DNA of 64,000 nucleotides from Dialister sp900541485 (GCA_965119665.1 OZ221974.1:992001-1056000); one strand, 5' to 3'; shown: positions 34,528-43,851, counted from the stretch's first letter. Notes: generated by a model from the letters alone, not told the origin. A program made the numbers and translations.

Positions 34528-35066
34528 TTCAGAATATAGAAGAGATAACAAAACATTTGATGTCGGCGAAAGGAGAAATAGACCGTATTTACGCTCATTG
34601 GACGGCAGCGCCGTACCGCATGACGGATTTCATGGCCTATCACGCGGTCATTGACCGTGGGGGCTGTTTCCATGTCATGCATTCCGACTTCACCCGGGTG
34701 CTGTCCCATACGTGGCGGAGAAACGGACGGTCTCTCGGTGTGGCGATGGCCTGTGCCTGCGGGGCGTGCTGCTGGTATGACGCTCCTTCGGGCGTGGATT
34801 TGGGAGAAGCACCGTCGGAAGAACAGATAGAGGCACTGGCGCTTTTTTGCGGGTACGCCCTGTTTTATCTGGGACTTTCTGCCGGTGACATTTACACCCA
34901 TGCGGAAATTGCCAAAACAGACGGCTACGGAATCGGAAGCGGTGATCCCGATATGCGGTGGGACCTTCTTTATCTGCCCGATTATGAAAATAACGGTGTT
35001 CTTGTCCCCGGCGGCCGTTTGCTCCGCGGTAAAGCGGAATTTTACAGGAAACAATTAATTTCATAA
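34524..35066 (+). CDS. N-acetylmuramoyl-L-alanine amidase-like endolysin
   Basis: 180 residues, Amidase_2/PGRP-like fold. Expected zinc ligands: His in IYAHWTAAPYR, His in IYTHAEIAKT and the acidic residue in DPDMRWDLLYLPD. The stretch YHAVIDRGGCFH is the typical second strand. There is no signal peptide, as expected for a holin-dependent endolysin. ATG 34524 overlaps the holin stop (ATGA); a TTG at 34515 is an alternative start. No cell-wall binding domain follows. Confidence 0.85.
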   Translation: MIQNIEEITKHLMSAKGEIDRIYAHWTAAPYRMTDFMAYHAVIDRGGCFHVMHSDFTRVLSHTWRRNGRSLGVAMACACGACCWYDAPSGVDLGEAPSEEQIEALALFCGYALFYLGLSAGDIYTHAEIAKTDGYGIGSGDPDMRWDLLYLPDYENNGVLVPGGRLLRGKAEFYRKQLIS

Positions 35067-35075
35067 ATTATGATT

Positions 35076-35103
35076 TTGACCGAAAGTCATATTATGGTAT
35101 GAT
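35076..35103 (+). promoter_or_regulatory. Promoter of the EcsC-like gene
   Basis: TTGACC, 16-bp spacer, TATGAT. Confidence 0.65.
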
Positions 35104-35150
35104 AAATAAAAAAGAAAAATGAGATACAGGAAATTTCAGGAGGAATGGGA

Positions 35151-35951
35151 ATGAAGTTGAAAAATATATGGCGGCTTGCCGATATTTCAGGTAGTTATTC
35201 CGTAGCGAAAGATATATGGAATGATTTTACGCCCGAAGGAGTCGCCAAATTACTTGAAAGTAAGGAAAACCGTCTGGATCGTGCCGCTTTTTTGCGGGAT
35301 TGTCTCGGACCGTATTATCCGGCGGAGCAGGTTGAAAAAGCGATTGCATTCTCGCCGGCAAAAGCAGAAATATCGCCTGACGTCATTGACCGTCTGGCAG
35401 ATATTTGTATCCGCCGGGAAACTAAAAAAGCGGCCATACGGTCGGCTGCGGCAGGGATTCCCGGAGGTATTGCTGCCGTCGTTGCGACAGTCTATGATGC
35501 CCGCCAGTTCAACCGTCACGTCATTTTGGTTATGCAAAAACTGCTGTACCTTTACGGTTGGCCGGCGCTTGAAAAAGGCGGCCGCGGTATGGATGAGGAA
35601 ATCAAAGATAAAATCAGATTATTTTACCGCATCATGTGCGGAGATAAATTGGCAGGCCAGGCAGTGACCTATTATTCGAAGAAATATGCAGAAAAAATAA
35701 GCGATCAGATGATTCGCCACACTTTGAAAAACGGAATTCCCGTACTGAAAAAAGGAGCGGAAATGACCGGTGCAAAGGTGACGGAAAAAGTACTGGCCGG
35801 ATGGATTTCCAAATCCGTTCCCCTCGTAGGCGGCGCAGTTTCGGGAAGTCTCACGTACCTGACCTTCTATCCCATGGCAAGAAGGCTCCAGCGTTTTTTG
35901 CAACACCACCCGAATGCTTACGCAAAGGCGGAGAGGACAAGGGAAGAATAA
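35151..35951 (+). CDS. EcsC-like membrane-associated protein
   Basis: 266 residues. Soluble-looking N-terminus (NIWRLADISGSYSVAKDIW), then an amphipathic core with SAAAGIPGGIAAVVATVYDA and, near the C-terminus, SVPLVGGAVSGSLTYLTFY. The paired small-residue-rich helices are as in the EcsC family, whose function is not established. ATG 35151 is chosen since AGGAGG lies 7 bases upstream; an ATG at 35145 would be too close. It has its own promoter and is followed by repeats. Confidence 0.55.
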   Translation: MKLKNIWRLADISGSYSVAKDIWNDFTPEGVAKLLESKENRLDRAAFLRDCLGPYYPAEQVEKAIAFSPAKAEISPDVIDRLADICIRRETKKAAIRSAAAGIPGGIAAVVATVYDARQFNRHVILVMQKLLYLYGWPALEKGGRGMDEEIKDKIRLFYRIMCGDKLAGQAVTYYSKKYAEKISDQMIRHTLKNGIPVLKKGAEMTGAKVTEKVLAGWISKSVPLVGGAVSGSLTYLTFYPMARRLQRFLQHHPNAYAKAERTREE

Positions 35952-36093
35952 AAAATAAGTGTGAGCAGAAACAAAAAATAACGAAATGACTCATACAAAA
36001 AAGCTGTCCCCACTTGTCGGAAGGGGTAAGTATGAGTAGAAACAAAAGAAGGGTTTCTTACGGAACAATATTAAATACTTGCCTGTCATTCTT

Positions 36094-36215
36094 GAACGAA
36101 GTGAAGAATCTAGGCAGAAAATGCAGGAGTTAAATGTTATTTTGTATAAGCAAAACAAAAAATAATGAATTGGCTCATACAGAGAAGCCGTCCCCGCTTG
36201 TCGGGGAAGGTGTCA
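36094..36215 (+). repeat. Exact 122-bp direct repeat, copy 1
   Basis: Runs from GAACGAAGTGAAGAATCTAG to GGGGAAGGTGTCA and is identical to 36530-36651. It joins the end of one repeat module to the start of the hairpin module. Confidence 0.92.
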
Positions 36216-36529
36216 GCGAAGCTGACGGAAGGGGAAAGTTAGAGCAGATACGTAAGAAATTTTTACCTGTGTACGCACCCTTGCCCCTATCACCTCGCAA
36301 GGCTCGGCACTTCCCTCCGTGTTCGGGGGAAGCTGACACTAAAGAAGAAAGAATTCATAGTTTTTATTATTTAAATACGCTTTTGACGATAATCTATGCC
36401 GGATTCTTCGCTAAGAGGCACATGATGTTTTTTCTCCTGTCATCATTCCGATTCTATTCACCGCTCAAGAATGACGGCAGGGGTGAATTTCGTTTTTCAA
36501 CGGCATTAAATACTTGCCTTGTCATTCTC

Positions 36530-36651
36530 GAACGAAGTGAAGAATCTAGGCAGAAAATGCAGGAGTTAAATGTTATTTTGTATAAGCAAAACAAAAAATA
36601 ATGAATTGGCTCATACAGAGAAGCCGTCCCCGCTTGTCGGGGAAGGTGTCA
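36530..36651 (+). repeat. Exact 122-bp direct repeat, copy 2
   Basis: Identical to 36094-36215 and 436 bases away. The sequences differ right after it (inner stem AACCG here, GCGAA in copy 1). Confidence 0.92.
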
Positions 36652-36750
36652 ACCGACAGGTTGACGGAAGGGGTAAGTGTGAGCAGAACCGGAAGAATCA
36701 ATTTTTAAGAACGGCAGGGCATACAGCTCTAAAAATAAAAAATAAAGAAG

Positions 36751-36778
36751 AAAAGGCTCGTTTCAGGGGCCTTTTTTT
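36751..36778 (+). terminator. Orphan terminator at the end of the repeat cluster
   Basis: AAAAGGCTC pairs with GGGCCTTTT, followed by T residues. No gene lies within 800 bases upstream on this strand except the EcsC-like gene, so the repeats may be transcribed as its long 3' region. Confidence 0.7.
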
Positions 36779-36962
36779 GTTTGCCTGTTTCTTTTTTAGG
36801 AAAACTCGTCATTCCTTAAAGATATAGGGGTTCAGAAAATTTGGAATAATGAACAACTATATATACACAAATATTCTGATAATGTATTTTTAATTTATTG
36901 GAATAAATGTTAATCTTTTATGCAGTTGAGTGTCTGTCCCGTTTCAGGGAGGAGGTGAACAC

Positions 36963-37130
36963 ATGGGGAACAGTGAAGAAGAAGAAAAACGGATTCGTGA
37001 ATATTTGAAAAAAGTAGATAAAGACTACTACCGGCCTGATATAAAAGTGCGTAAAGCCATATCCGGTGATGTCATTGATACAGACAGAGATCCGGGCCGG
37101 ACGCTTCCCGATATACAGAAGTCCGAGTAA
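36963..37130 (+). CDS. Small charged protein of unknown function (55 aa)
   Basis: Not recognised. Starts MGNSEEEEKRIREYLKKVD, hydrophilic, no Cys, no membrane segment. GGAGGAGGTG lies just upstream of ATG 36963, a strong ribosome site. It precedes the SLC13 transporter gene by 84 bases on the same strand. Confidence 0.6.
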   Translation: MGNSEEEEKRIREYLKKVDKDYYRPDIKVRKAISGDVIDTDRDPGRTLPDIQKSE

Positions 37131-37214
37131 GAACGAAGTATAAAGATTCATGCACTCATATTTATTATTTATAAAATTTAATTTAATTCATGAAATTGGG
37201 GGATTATGTAATTT

Positions 37215-38507
37215 ATGGAAACCTTGCTTATGATGGATCCGGCAGTGAAATGCTTATGCCTCCTGCTCGTTGTAGCCATCCTCTTTGTTACAGAAAAATT
37301 ACCGCTCGCAGTAACGTCCGTATTTGCAGCTATTGCTTGCTGGATACTGGGACTCGTACCGATTGAACAGGTATTTTTGGGACTCGCCGACTCCACGGTT
37401 GTTCTTTTCGGCGGTATGTTTATCGTCGGTGCAGCCATGTTCTACACCGGTCTGGCTCAGGACATCGGTTCCCAGGTCGTTAAACTCTTCGGTACCGGAG
37501 AAATCAAACTGATGATTGGTATCATGATTATTGCAGCTGCTATGTCGGCTTTCCTTTCCAATACGGGAACGACAGCCTGCCTGATTCCGGTTGTTATCGG
37601 TATTTGTAAAGAAGCACATCTGCCCGTATCCCGCCAGATGATGCCGCTTGCTTTTGCAGCCGGCCTCGGCGGCACATGTACATTAATCGGTACGCCGCCT
37701 AACATCATTGCCAACGTAGCACTTAAAGCGGCAGGCATGGGCGAGCTCCAGTTCGGATTCTTTGAATACGCCTGGATCGGTGTTCCGATTACTGTGGCAG
37801 GTATTCTTTATATGCTTTTCCTCGGCCGCTTCCTCCTTCCGAAAACGGAAGCCAATGATTTCGATGCTTCTGAAGTGAAACAGGAAATCGAAGCTAATGA
37901 AACCACAAAATCTAAGAAAATCGTCTGCGGCATCATTATGCTCGGCGTTATCATCACCATGGCGACAAGCATTGTACCTCTTGAAATTGCCGCTGTCATC
38001 GGCGCACTTCTTTGTGTCGTTACAGGCTGCCTTACGGAAAGACAGGCTTATGACTCCATCGACTGGGTCACCATTTTCCTCTTTGCCGGCATGATTCCGG
38101 TGGCTACTGCCATGAACACCTCCGGCGCAGGCAAACTGATTGCCGAATACACCGTAGCGGCTATGGGCGGCAATCCGTCACCGTACCTCATTACGGCAGT
38201 ACTCTTTGCTCTTGCCGTTGTACTCACCCAGTTCATGAGTAATACAGCATCCAAAGCACTTCTTTGCCCGGTCGGCATTGCCCTGGCCGCACAGGTAGGC
38301 GCATCACCGAGAGCCGTACTTATGGCGATTCTCATTGCTTCCTCCTGCGCATTTGCCAGCCCTGTAGGCACACCGCCGAACACCCTCGTCTTGGGACCCG
38401 GGAAATACTCTTTCATGGATTACGTAAAATGCGGATCCGGTCTGGTTATCGTGTCCATGATTGTATCCATTATCGTAATTCCGATTGTATGGCCGTTCTT
38501 CCCGTAA
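37215..38507 (+). CDS. SLC13/DASS family sodium-coupled anion symporter
   Basis: 430 residues, 11-12 hydrophobic segments. Two inverted-repeat signatures with short helical hairpins are visible: FLSNTGTTACLIPVVIGI with IGTPPNIIANVA in the first half, and FMSNTASKALLCPVGIAL with VGTPPNTLVLGPG in the second. The SNT motifs are the sodium and carboxylate sites of DASS transporters. It likely imports dicarboxylates such as succinate or malate; sulfate is possible. The ribosome site (GGGGGA) is distant from the ATG. Confidence 0.92.
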   Translation: METLLMMDPAVKCLCLLLVVAILFVTEKLPLAVTSVFAAIACWILGLVPIEQVFLGLADSTVVLFGGMFIVGAAMFYTGLAQDIGSQVVKLFGTGEIKLMIGIMIIAAAMSAFLSNTGTTACLIPVVIGICKEAHLPVSRQMMPLAFAAGLGGTCTLIGTPPNIIANVALKAAGMGELQFGFFEYAWIGVPITVAGILYMLFLGRFLLPKTEANDFDASEVKQEIEANETTKSKKIVCGIIMLGVIITMATSIVPLEIAAVIGALLCVVTGCLTERQAYDSIDWVTIFLFAGMIPVATAMNTSGAGKLIAEYTVAAMGGNPSPYLITAVLFALAVVLTQFMSNTASKALLCPVGIALAAQVGASPRAVLMAILIASSCAFASPVGTPPNTLVLGPGKYSFMDYVKCGSGLVIVSMIVSIIVIPIVWPFFP

Positions 38508-38535
38508 GTTGAAAGTGCGGTAAAACAGAAATAAG

Positions 38536-38575
38536 AAAACCGTTATCCTCTATACCCGGGGATAGCGGTTTTTTC
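38536..38575 (+). terminator. Terminator after the SLC13 transporter
   Basis: AACCGTTATCC pairs with GGATAGCGGTT over 11 positions, then T6. Confidence 0.92.
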
Positions 38576-38861
38576 ATGGAATAAAGAATAATAAGTATGA
38601 AAGAAATCAAAAAACAGTGAAATGACTCGCACAAATAAATAGTATCTGTCTGATAAAACCGGGGGTTACATTTTTCTTTATATATAGGAAATATATGAAG
38701 CGTTCAAAAAATATTTCTTCCGGGAGAAAATAGAGGCCCGGGAAAATTTATTTTTCTTTGCACGGGTATTTCTGATCCGTGTTATAATGAGTAAAGCGAC
38801 TATGGTACGGACAATTATTTTTTTATAAAAAGTACGAATACAACTGAATAGGAGGTTAATC

Positions 38862-40523
38862 TTGGCAAAATCCAGATTACAAATTATTCCCCTGGGAGGT
38901 TTGGGGGAAATTGGGAAGAACATGACTGCTTTCCGTTATGGCGACGAAATTATCGTAATAGATGCAGGCATGGCCTTTCCTGATGAAACAATGCCGGGGA
39001 TCGATATTGTGATCCCTGATTTCAGCTATCTCATTGAAAACAGAGATAAGGTGAAAGCGATACTTATTACTCACGGTCATGAGGACCATATCGGCTCTCT
39101 GGCCTATCTTCTCCGCGATATTTCGGCACCGGTCTATGCGACACGCCTGACCTGCGGTCTTATCGAAGGGAAATTGAAAGAACATAAAATCGGTCGGTAC
39201 AGCCTGAATGTGGTGACGACGAAAGAAGAAATCAAAGCCGGCTCTTTCAAGTTCGGTTTCTTCCATGTCTGCCATTCCATTCCCGATTCCTGCGGAATTT
39301 ATTTACGTACCCCTGTAGGAACGGTAGTGCATACCGGCGATTTCAAATTTGACCACTCACCGATGGACGGCGAGCAGACGGATATGTATAAATTGTCCGA
39401 GCTGGGCCACCGGGGCGTTCTCATTCTTTGTGCCGATTCGACGAATGCACAAAATCCGGGATATACTTTGTCAGAAGCTGTTGTTTCCAAGTCGCTGAAG
39501 GAAGCTTATGGCGAGGCAAAAGGACGTGTCATTCTGGCAACGTTTGCCTCTAACGTATCCCGTATCCAAATGGCGGTAGATGCCGCTGTGGCATATAAGA
39601 GAAAAGTTTGCGTCTTCGGCCGTTCCATGGTGAATGTTGTGGGGATTGCCTTGGAAATGGGCTATCTCAAAGCACCGGAGGGAACGTTTATCGAGCCGGA
39701 AGAACTGAATCGTTACAGAGATGATAAAATCTGTATTCTTACCACGGGAAGCCAGGGCGAACCGATGGCGGGGCTGTCCCGTATGGCCGACGGCAGTCAC
39801 CGGCAGGTGCAGATTCATGCAGGAGATACGGTCATTATTTCCGCCTCACCGATTCCCGGTAATGAAATGAGTGTGGGACGGACCATCGATCGTCTTATGC
39901 AACTCGGGGCCAAAGTAGTCACTTCCCATTCCAGCCGCGTTCACGTATCGGGACACGGTTCACAGGAAGATTTGAAAACCATGCTTGCCCTTGTCCGTCC
40001 GAAATTTTTCGTTCCCGTACACGGAGAATACCGTATGCTTTGTGCCCACGCGGAACTGGCAGAAAGCTTGGGCGTGAAAAAGCAAAATATCCTTATCGGC
40101 GAAAACGGTTCGGTCTTTGAATTTACGAACCGGAGCGGAAAAATTGTCGGCAAAGTGCAGGCAGGAGCCGTATTTGTCGACGGGCTCGGCGTAGGTGACG
40201 TAGGAAATATCGTCATTCGTGACCGTCAGCAGCTGGCTGAAGACGGGGTATTCATTGTCGTAATTGCCCTTGAAAAAGGGACCAACCGCGTCGCTGCAGG
40301 ACCGGACATCGTTTCCCGCGGTTTCGTCTATGTGAGAGACAGCGAAGGCCTCATGAACGGCGCAAAAGAAAAAGTGGAGGCCGTTTTGGAACGGTGCAAC
40401 ACAGGCAATGTGACGGAATGGAATTTCATCAAGACACAAATCAGAGAATCCCTGGGACGCTATTTCTTTGAAAAAACAAAGAGAAGACCGATGATTCTTC
40501 CGATTATCCAGGAAATCAGATAA
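38862..40523 (+). CDS. rnj: Ribonuclease J
   Basis: 553 residues. Metallo-beta-lactamase/beta-CASP RNase with endonuclease and 5' exonuclease activity in mRNA decay. Metal site HGHEDHIG (from residue 71), beta-CASP region TFASNVSRIQMAVDAA and SQGEPMAGLSRMA, and HVSGHGSQEDL with FVPVHGEYRML. The start codon is TTG at 38862 with GGAGG 6 bases upstream. It is flanked by AT-rich DNA and a strong terminator. Confidence 0.96.
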   Translation: MAKSRLQIIPLGGLGEIGKNMTAFRYGDEIIVIDAGMAFPDETMPGIDIVIPDFSYLIENRDKVKAILITHGHEDHIGSLAYLLRDISAPVYATRLTCGLIEGKLKEHKIGRYSLNVVTTKEEIKAGSFKFGFFHVCHSIPDSCGIYLRTPVGTVVHTGDFKFDHSPMDGEQTDMYKLSELGHRGVLILCADSTNAQNPGYTLSEAVVSKSLKEAYGEAKGRVILATFASNVSRIQMAVDAAVAYKRKVCVFGRSMVNVVGIALEMGYLKAPEGTFIEPEELNRYRDDKICILTTGSQGEPMAGLSRMADGSHRQVQIHAGDTVIISASPIPGNEMSVGRTIDRLMQLGAKVVTSHSSRVHVSGHGSQEDLKTMLALVRPKFFVPVHGEYRMLCAHAELAESLGVKKQNILIGENGSVFEFTNRSGKIVGKVQAGAVFVDGLGVGDVGNIVIRDRQQLAEDGVFIVVIALEKGTNRVAAGPDIVSRGFVYVRDSEGLMNGAKEKVEAVLERCNTGNVTEWNFIKTQIRESLGRYFFEKTKRRPMILPIIQEIR

Positions 40524-40528
40524 AACGG

Positions 40529-40567
40529 AAAGCCGCTTTCCTCATCAGAGGGAGGCGGCTTTTTTAT
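40529..40567 (+). terminator. Terminator after RNase J
   Basis: AAGCCGCTTTCC pairs with GGGAGGCGGCTT over 12 positions including G-U pairs, then T6. Confidence 0.93.
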
Positions 40568-40728
40568 GAAGAATACGGCTTTATTTATTGGCGCGTGGAC
40601 AAATGACACTAAAGGCGGAATATATGATAAAATAAAGTTGTTATCCTTTTCTGTTAAGAAAACTTCTTTACATAAAAAATGCGGAAGATATTTTAGATAA
40701 ATTTTATGTAGCGGTTGAGGTGGAAGTT

Positions 40729-41517
40729 ATGAATAGCGATAGCATAGGAAAATTTTGTGGAAGCGTTTTGCTTTCAGAGGATTGTTGGGACAAGAATAAA
40801 CTGATAAAAGATCTTAGGGATGAGTGGAGTATTGAAATCCCAAGTGAAGATTTAACAGATGAAGCTGACGATCCAATCGTTACAGATATCAATGGATATC
40901 GGGTGGTTATCAGTAAATTCCCGGCTCCCGTGCCAAACGAAGAGGCGGAAATCAATGCTTCCAATAATTATATGTGGAGGGAAGCGGTAGAGGTTACCAA
41001 AAGCCATAAGGCACATATTGTCGTTGCTGTTTTAGGTGATGGAGAAGATATAAAAGAAAGAGGACTTATTTATACTGAGATTGTGTCAGCTTGCAGCATG
41101 CAGGAAAATGCCATAGGCGTATTTACAAGCGGAGTGGTCTTTGAACCAAATTATTATATCGACTCCGCTCAAATGATTAAAGAACAGACATTGCCTATTT
41201 TTAACTGGATATGGTTCGGTCTTTATCAAACTGACAAGGGAATATCCGCATACACTTATGGAATGGACGTGTTTGGAAAGTATGAACTTGAGATAATAGA
41301 TGCAGATGAAATTCCGGGGAAGCTAATGGAGTTTATATCTTCAATCGTATCATACATACTCCTTACGGATGCAGACCTACAGGATGGTGAGACCATAGGG
41401 CTTTCAAAAAAAGACAAGCATAAAATCACATTAAGCAGAGGTATTGCTCTTCCGGAGCAAGACACATTGAAAATTACCTATGAAGCGGAAACAAAGAAAT
41501 CTTGGTGTAGGAAATAG
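40729..41517 (+). CDS. DUF4261 domain protein
   Basis: 262 residues, soluble. N-terminal GSVLLSEDCWDKNKLIKDL and central KSHKAHIVVAVLG, WIWFGLYQTDKGISAYTYGM fit DUF4261, a family often found among immunity genes of polymorphic toxin systems. It is the first gene of an AT-rich island (40.7-44.8 kb). The ATG at 40729 is preferred over a GTG at 40720 because GAGGTGG lies 5 bases upstream. Confidence 0.75.
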   Translation: MNSDSIGKFCGSVLLSEDCWDKNKLIKDLRDEWSIEIPSEDLTDEADDPIVTDINGYRVVISKFPAPVPNEEAEINASNNYMWREAVEVTKSHKAHIVVAVLGDGEDIKERGLIYTEIVSACSMQENAIGVFTSGVVFEPNYYIDSAQMIKEQTLPIFNWIWFGLYQTDKGISAYTYGMDVFGKYELEIIDADEIPGKLMEFISSIVSYILLTDADLQDGETIGLSKKDKHKITLSRGIALPEQDTLKITYEAETKKSWCRK

Positions 41518-41526
41518 AGAAACAAT

Positions 41527-41772
41527 ATGGACGGAGTATTTGAATTTTTAAAAGCACATTATCAATATGTGTTGATAGCAGGCGGACTATTATTTTTAAT
41601 AGGTGCGATAAGAGACTGGAAATGGGTGTATCAAGCAACAGGAGGGGACAAGGCACGCCATGCCTTTATCTTTGAAGTGTGGGGCGAGAAAGGTTACAGA
41701 GTTTTCATAGGTATATGTGGGCTTATACTTGCGATTTGCGGTGTTGTGCTTTTAATGTTAGATAAAAGATAA
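41527..41772 (+). CDS. Imm17 family immunity protein (81 aa)
   Basis: Small two-helix membrane protein: FEFLKAHYQYVLIAGGLLFL and VFIGICGLILAICGVVLLML flank a cytosolic loop with RDWKWVYQATG. This pattern is the Imm17 family, predicted immunity proteins of toxin cassettes. It starts 9 bases after the DUF4261 stop codon. No toxin gene is present nearby. Confidence 0.82.
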   Translation: MDGVFEFLKAHYQYVLIAGGLLFLIGAIRDWKWVYQATGGDKARHAFIFEVWGEKGYRVFIGICGLILAICGVVLLMLDKR

Positions 41773-41776
41773 ATGA

Positions 41777-42445
41777 GTGAAAGGCAATAATAAAGAAATG
41801 GAACCCAGAAAATTATGTGAAGAAGCATGGCAAGAAATAGCAAGTAAATTCCCTGATTTTAAGGTGCTTGCTAAAGGCCAAAAATTAAAGAGAGTTGCTA
41901 AAAATAAAGATATTATTTTTGAAATATACTTTCAGGCAAGCAGGTACAATTGCGAATATAGCGTAAAATTTATTCCGCATATTGGTATTTACTCCAAATC
42001 CATAAAAAAGGTTGGTATCAATCATGGACTTATATATGGCGGGGATTTAGGCTCGTTAAGTTCAGGAAAACCGCATGAGTGGTGGCAACTTGCAGGTGCA
42101 AGCTATAAATGTACTGTGGAAGAAGTAAGCAAGCTTATTAAAATACATATTATTCCAATTTTTGATTATTTTGAGAACACTCAAGCCAATATTGATAGAA
42201 TTTTAGAAGGAAGTTGTACATCAGCTAGTTTGTTATACTATATGTACTATTTTGCTGGGAAAAATAAAGCACAGCAGTATTTCAATAAATTTCTCAAGGA
42301 AAATAAAATGAAAAGTAGGTATATCAGCTTTTATGAATCATTAAAAAGTATACCTACAGAAAATATCAGTTTGAGTTATTCCGAATTTTCTGGAGCAATT
42401 ATGATTAAATTTGCATATCTGAATGGTATTGAAATAGAAAAATAA
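41777..42445 (+). CDS. DUF4304-like protein of the immunity island
   Basis: 222 residues, soluble. N-terminal WQEIASKFPDFKVLAKGQ, then FEIYFQASRYNCEYSVKFIPHIGIYS, and WWQLAG, a layout similar to DUF4304 proteins; the assignment is by pattern and not firm. It starts only 4 bases after Imm17, from GTG 41777; an ATG at 41798 is the alternative. AT-rich codon use differs from the surrounding chromosome. Confidence 0.55.
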   Translation: MKGNNKEMEPRKLCEEAWQEIASKFPDFKVLAKGQKLKRVAKNKDIIFEIYFQASRYNCEYSVKFIPHIGIYSKSIKKVGINHGLIYGGDLGSLSSGKPHEWWQLAGASYKCTVEEVSKLIKIHIIPIFDYFENTQANIDRILEGSCTSASLLYYMYYFAGKNKAQQYFNKFLKENKMKSRYISFYESLKSIPTENISLSYSEFSGAIMIKFAYLNGIEIEK

Positions 42446-42455
42446 AATTTATTAA

Positions 42456-42572
42456 TGGGAAAAGGATAAAAACGATGGGAAAAAGTATAATAACAAAACA
42501 TACAACTTTCATCTTACAAATGAAATTATAGATGGATTTTTCGGAAAAGAAAATAGATTAAAAATGAGATAA
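42456..42572 (+). pseudogene. 3' fragment of an unknown gene spanning the direct repeat
   Basis: An open frame without start encodes the tail of a lost protein (DGKKYNNKTYNFHLTNEI, then IDGFFGKENRLKMR and stop). The last 21 codons lie inside the 73-bp direct repeat and occur again at 44712-44777. Confidence 0.45.
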
Positions 42573-42579
42573 TAAGGAG
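42507..42579 (+). repeat. 73-bp direct repeat, left copy
   Basis: Identical to 44712-44784. Runs from TTTCATCTTACAAATG to GAGATAATAAGGAG and supplies the ribosome site of the DUF695-RraB gene. Confidence 0.95.
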
Positions 42580-42584
42580 TAATT

Positions 42585-43823
42585 ATGAAATATCAAAAAG
42601 AAAACAGGAAAGAATTTTTTGCGTATATAGACAAGCTTACAGACGAAGATAAGTATACAGAATGTATAGATGCATTGGAAAGTATTTCAATCGGAGAAAG
42701 AGATTATAAGGTATGTTATCAGCTTGCTCGTGCATATCAAAACTTCGCTGTTATCGGTGATGATAATAAAGGAACTCCTAATTTCATTGGTGATAAGATG
42801 TTGTTGAAATCCATAGACACTTTAAATTCAGTTAGAGCAGAGGGTAAAGACAAAGCAGAATGGAATATGCGTATGGCATATGGGTATCAGTATTTAGCAG
42901 ATGAGGAAGAAAAAGCTATTCCCTATGCAATGCGCTGGGCGGAGCTTGATCCTGAGGATGAGGATGCTTTGGGAGTCGTAAAAGAATGTAAAGAAGAAGT
43001 GGAAAAAAGAAAGCGAAGCGTAAATGCGGCTACTGAGAGGGTTATAACGCAAGAAACTGCCGAAATTGATGAAGATTGGGGCATTTATTTATGCAGAGCA
43101 TTTGCCTGCGATTTGCCAGCTGTGATTAGGCTCAATCTAGCTCTTATGAATTTCGAGTTAACTTCTAACTACCCTAAAAGACTACGATTACAAATATTAT
43201 ATAAGAATGCTGATGACTACGGATTTCCTACAAGAGAAGAAGGGGAATATTTATATCCGGTAGAAGACGCCGTGTTAGAGATTATTGAAAAACATGGAGA
43301 TATTTTGGCAGGCGTAGTGAAATGCGACGAGCGTGTACATATCTTTGCCTATGCTAAGAATGAGTCGGGTTATGCAGATGAAATATCTGAGATGATATCA
43401 GAAAACTTCCCTGATTATGTATACACATTGGCAGCAGTTGAAGATAAGGATTGGGAAATGTATTTTAATGTACTTTATCCTGACAACTATGAGTACCAAA
43501 GTATTATGAATATGAGGCTTATCGAGGCAATAAAAAATAATGGCGACAGTATGGTGCCAAGAGTGCTTGAACATTGTCTGTACTTTAAGACCGAAGAACA
43601 AAGAAAAGCATTTCTAACGAAAGTGATAGAAAAAGGGTTTCAAAAACTTGAATCGGAAAGTAATGATGACAGCGAAGCTTATGATACGGAATATCCATAT
43701 CAACTTGTGGTCGGAAGAGAAGATGATTTTGAGAATATCGATGAAATTGTTTGGTATCTCATGGATTTGGCAGAAGAATATGACGGGGTCTATGATGGTT
43801 GGGGTTGTATTGCTGTGAAGTAG
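42585..43823 (+). CDS. DUF695-RraB domain protein with TPR-like N-terminus
   Basis: 412 residues. N-terminal TPR-like helices (about 1-140; VCYQLARAYQNFAV, MRMAYGYQYLADEEEKAI), a DUF695 domain in the middle (WGIYLCRAFACDLPAVI, VHIFAYAKNESG), and a C-terminal RraB-like domain (RKAFLTKVIEKGF, YPYQLVVGREDDF, YDGWGCIAVK). RraB inhibits RNase E in E. coli; here the domain lies in an immunity-type cluster, so blocking a toxin nuclease is a reasonable guess. Between the two 73-bp repeats. Confidence 0.75.
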   Translation: MKYQKENRKEFFAYIDKLTDEDKYTECIDALESISIGERDYKVCYQLARAYQNFAVIGDDNKGTPNFIGDKMLLKSIDTLNSVRAEGKDKAEWNMRMAYGYQYLADEEEKAIPYAMRWAELDPEDEDALGVVKECKEEVEKRKRSVNAATERVITQETAEIDEDWGIYLCRAFACDLPAVIRLNLALMNFELTSNYPKRLRLQILYKNADDYGFPTREEGEYLYPVEDAVLEIIEKHGDILAGVVKCDERVHIFAYAKNESGYADEISEMISENFPDYVYTLAAVEDKDWEMYFNVLYPDNYEYQSIMNMRLIEAIKNNGDSMVPRVLEHCLYFKTEEQRKAFLTKVIEKGFQKLESESNDDSEAYDTEYPYQLVVGREDDFENIDEIVWYLMDLAEEYDGVYDGWGCIAVK

Positions 43824-43851
43824 CTTAGGCATTTATAGTAAAGGGTAAAGT

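Larger units (their letters stand above)
35965..36700 (+). repeat. Cluster of dispersed intergenic repeat modules
   Basis: Contains a truncated hairpin module (36000-36040), two full modules (36186-36250 with inner stem GTCAGC/GCTGAC, and 36622-36690 with GTCAACC/GGTTGAC), two CATTCTTGAACGAAGTGAA-type modules and one GTACGCACCCTTGCCCCTAT module. It includes an exact 122-bp duplication listed separately. No gene is supported. Confidence 0.8.

Noticed and set aside
26138..36700. Possible CRISPR array in the repeat-rich gaps
   Set aside because: Repeats are irregularly spaced, of variable length and structure, without uniform spacers, and no cas gene is present.
36134..36827. Two open frames starting with the same MLFCISKTKNNELAHTEK peptide, and similar frames at 26368 and 56705
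   Set aside because: They are translations of the dispersed repeat and the 122-bp duplication, not genes.
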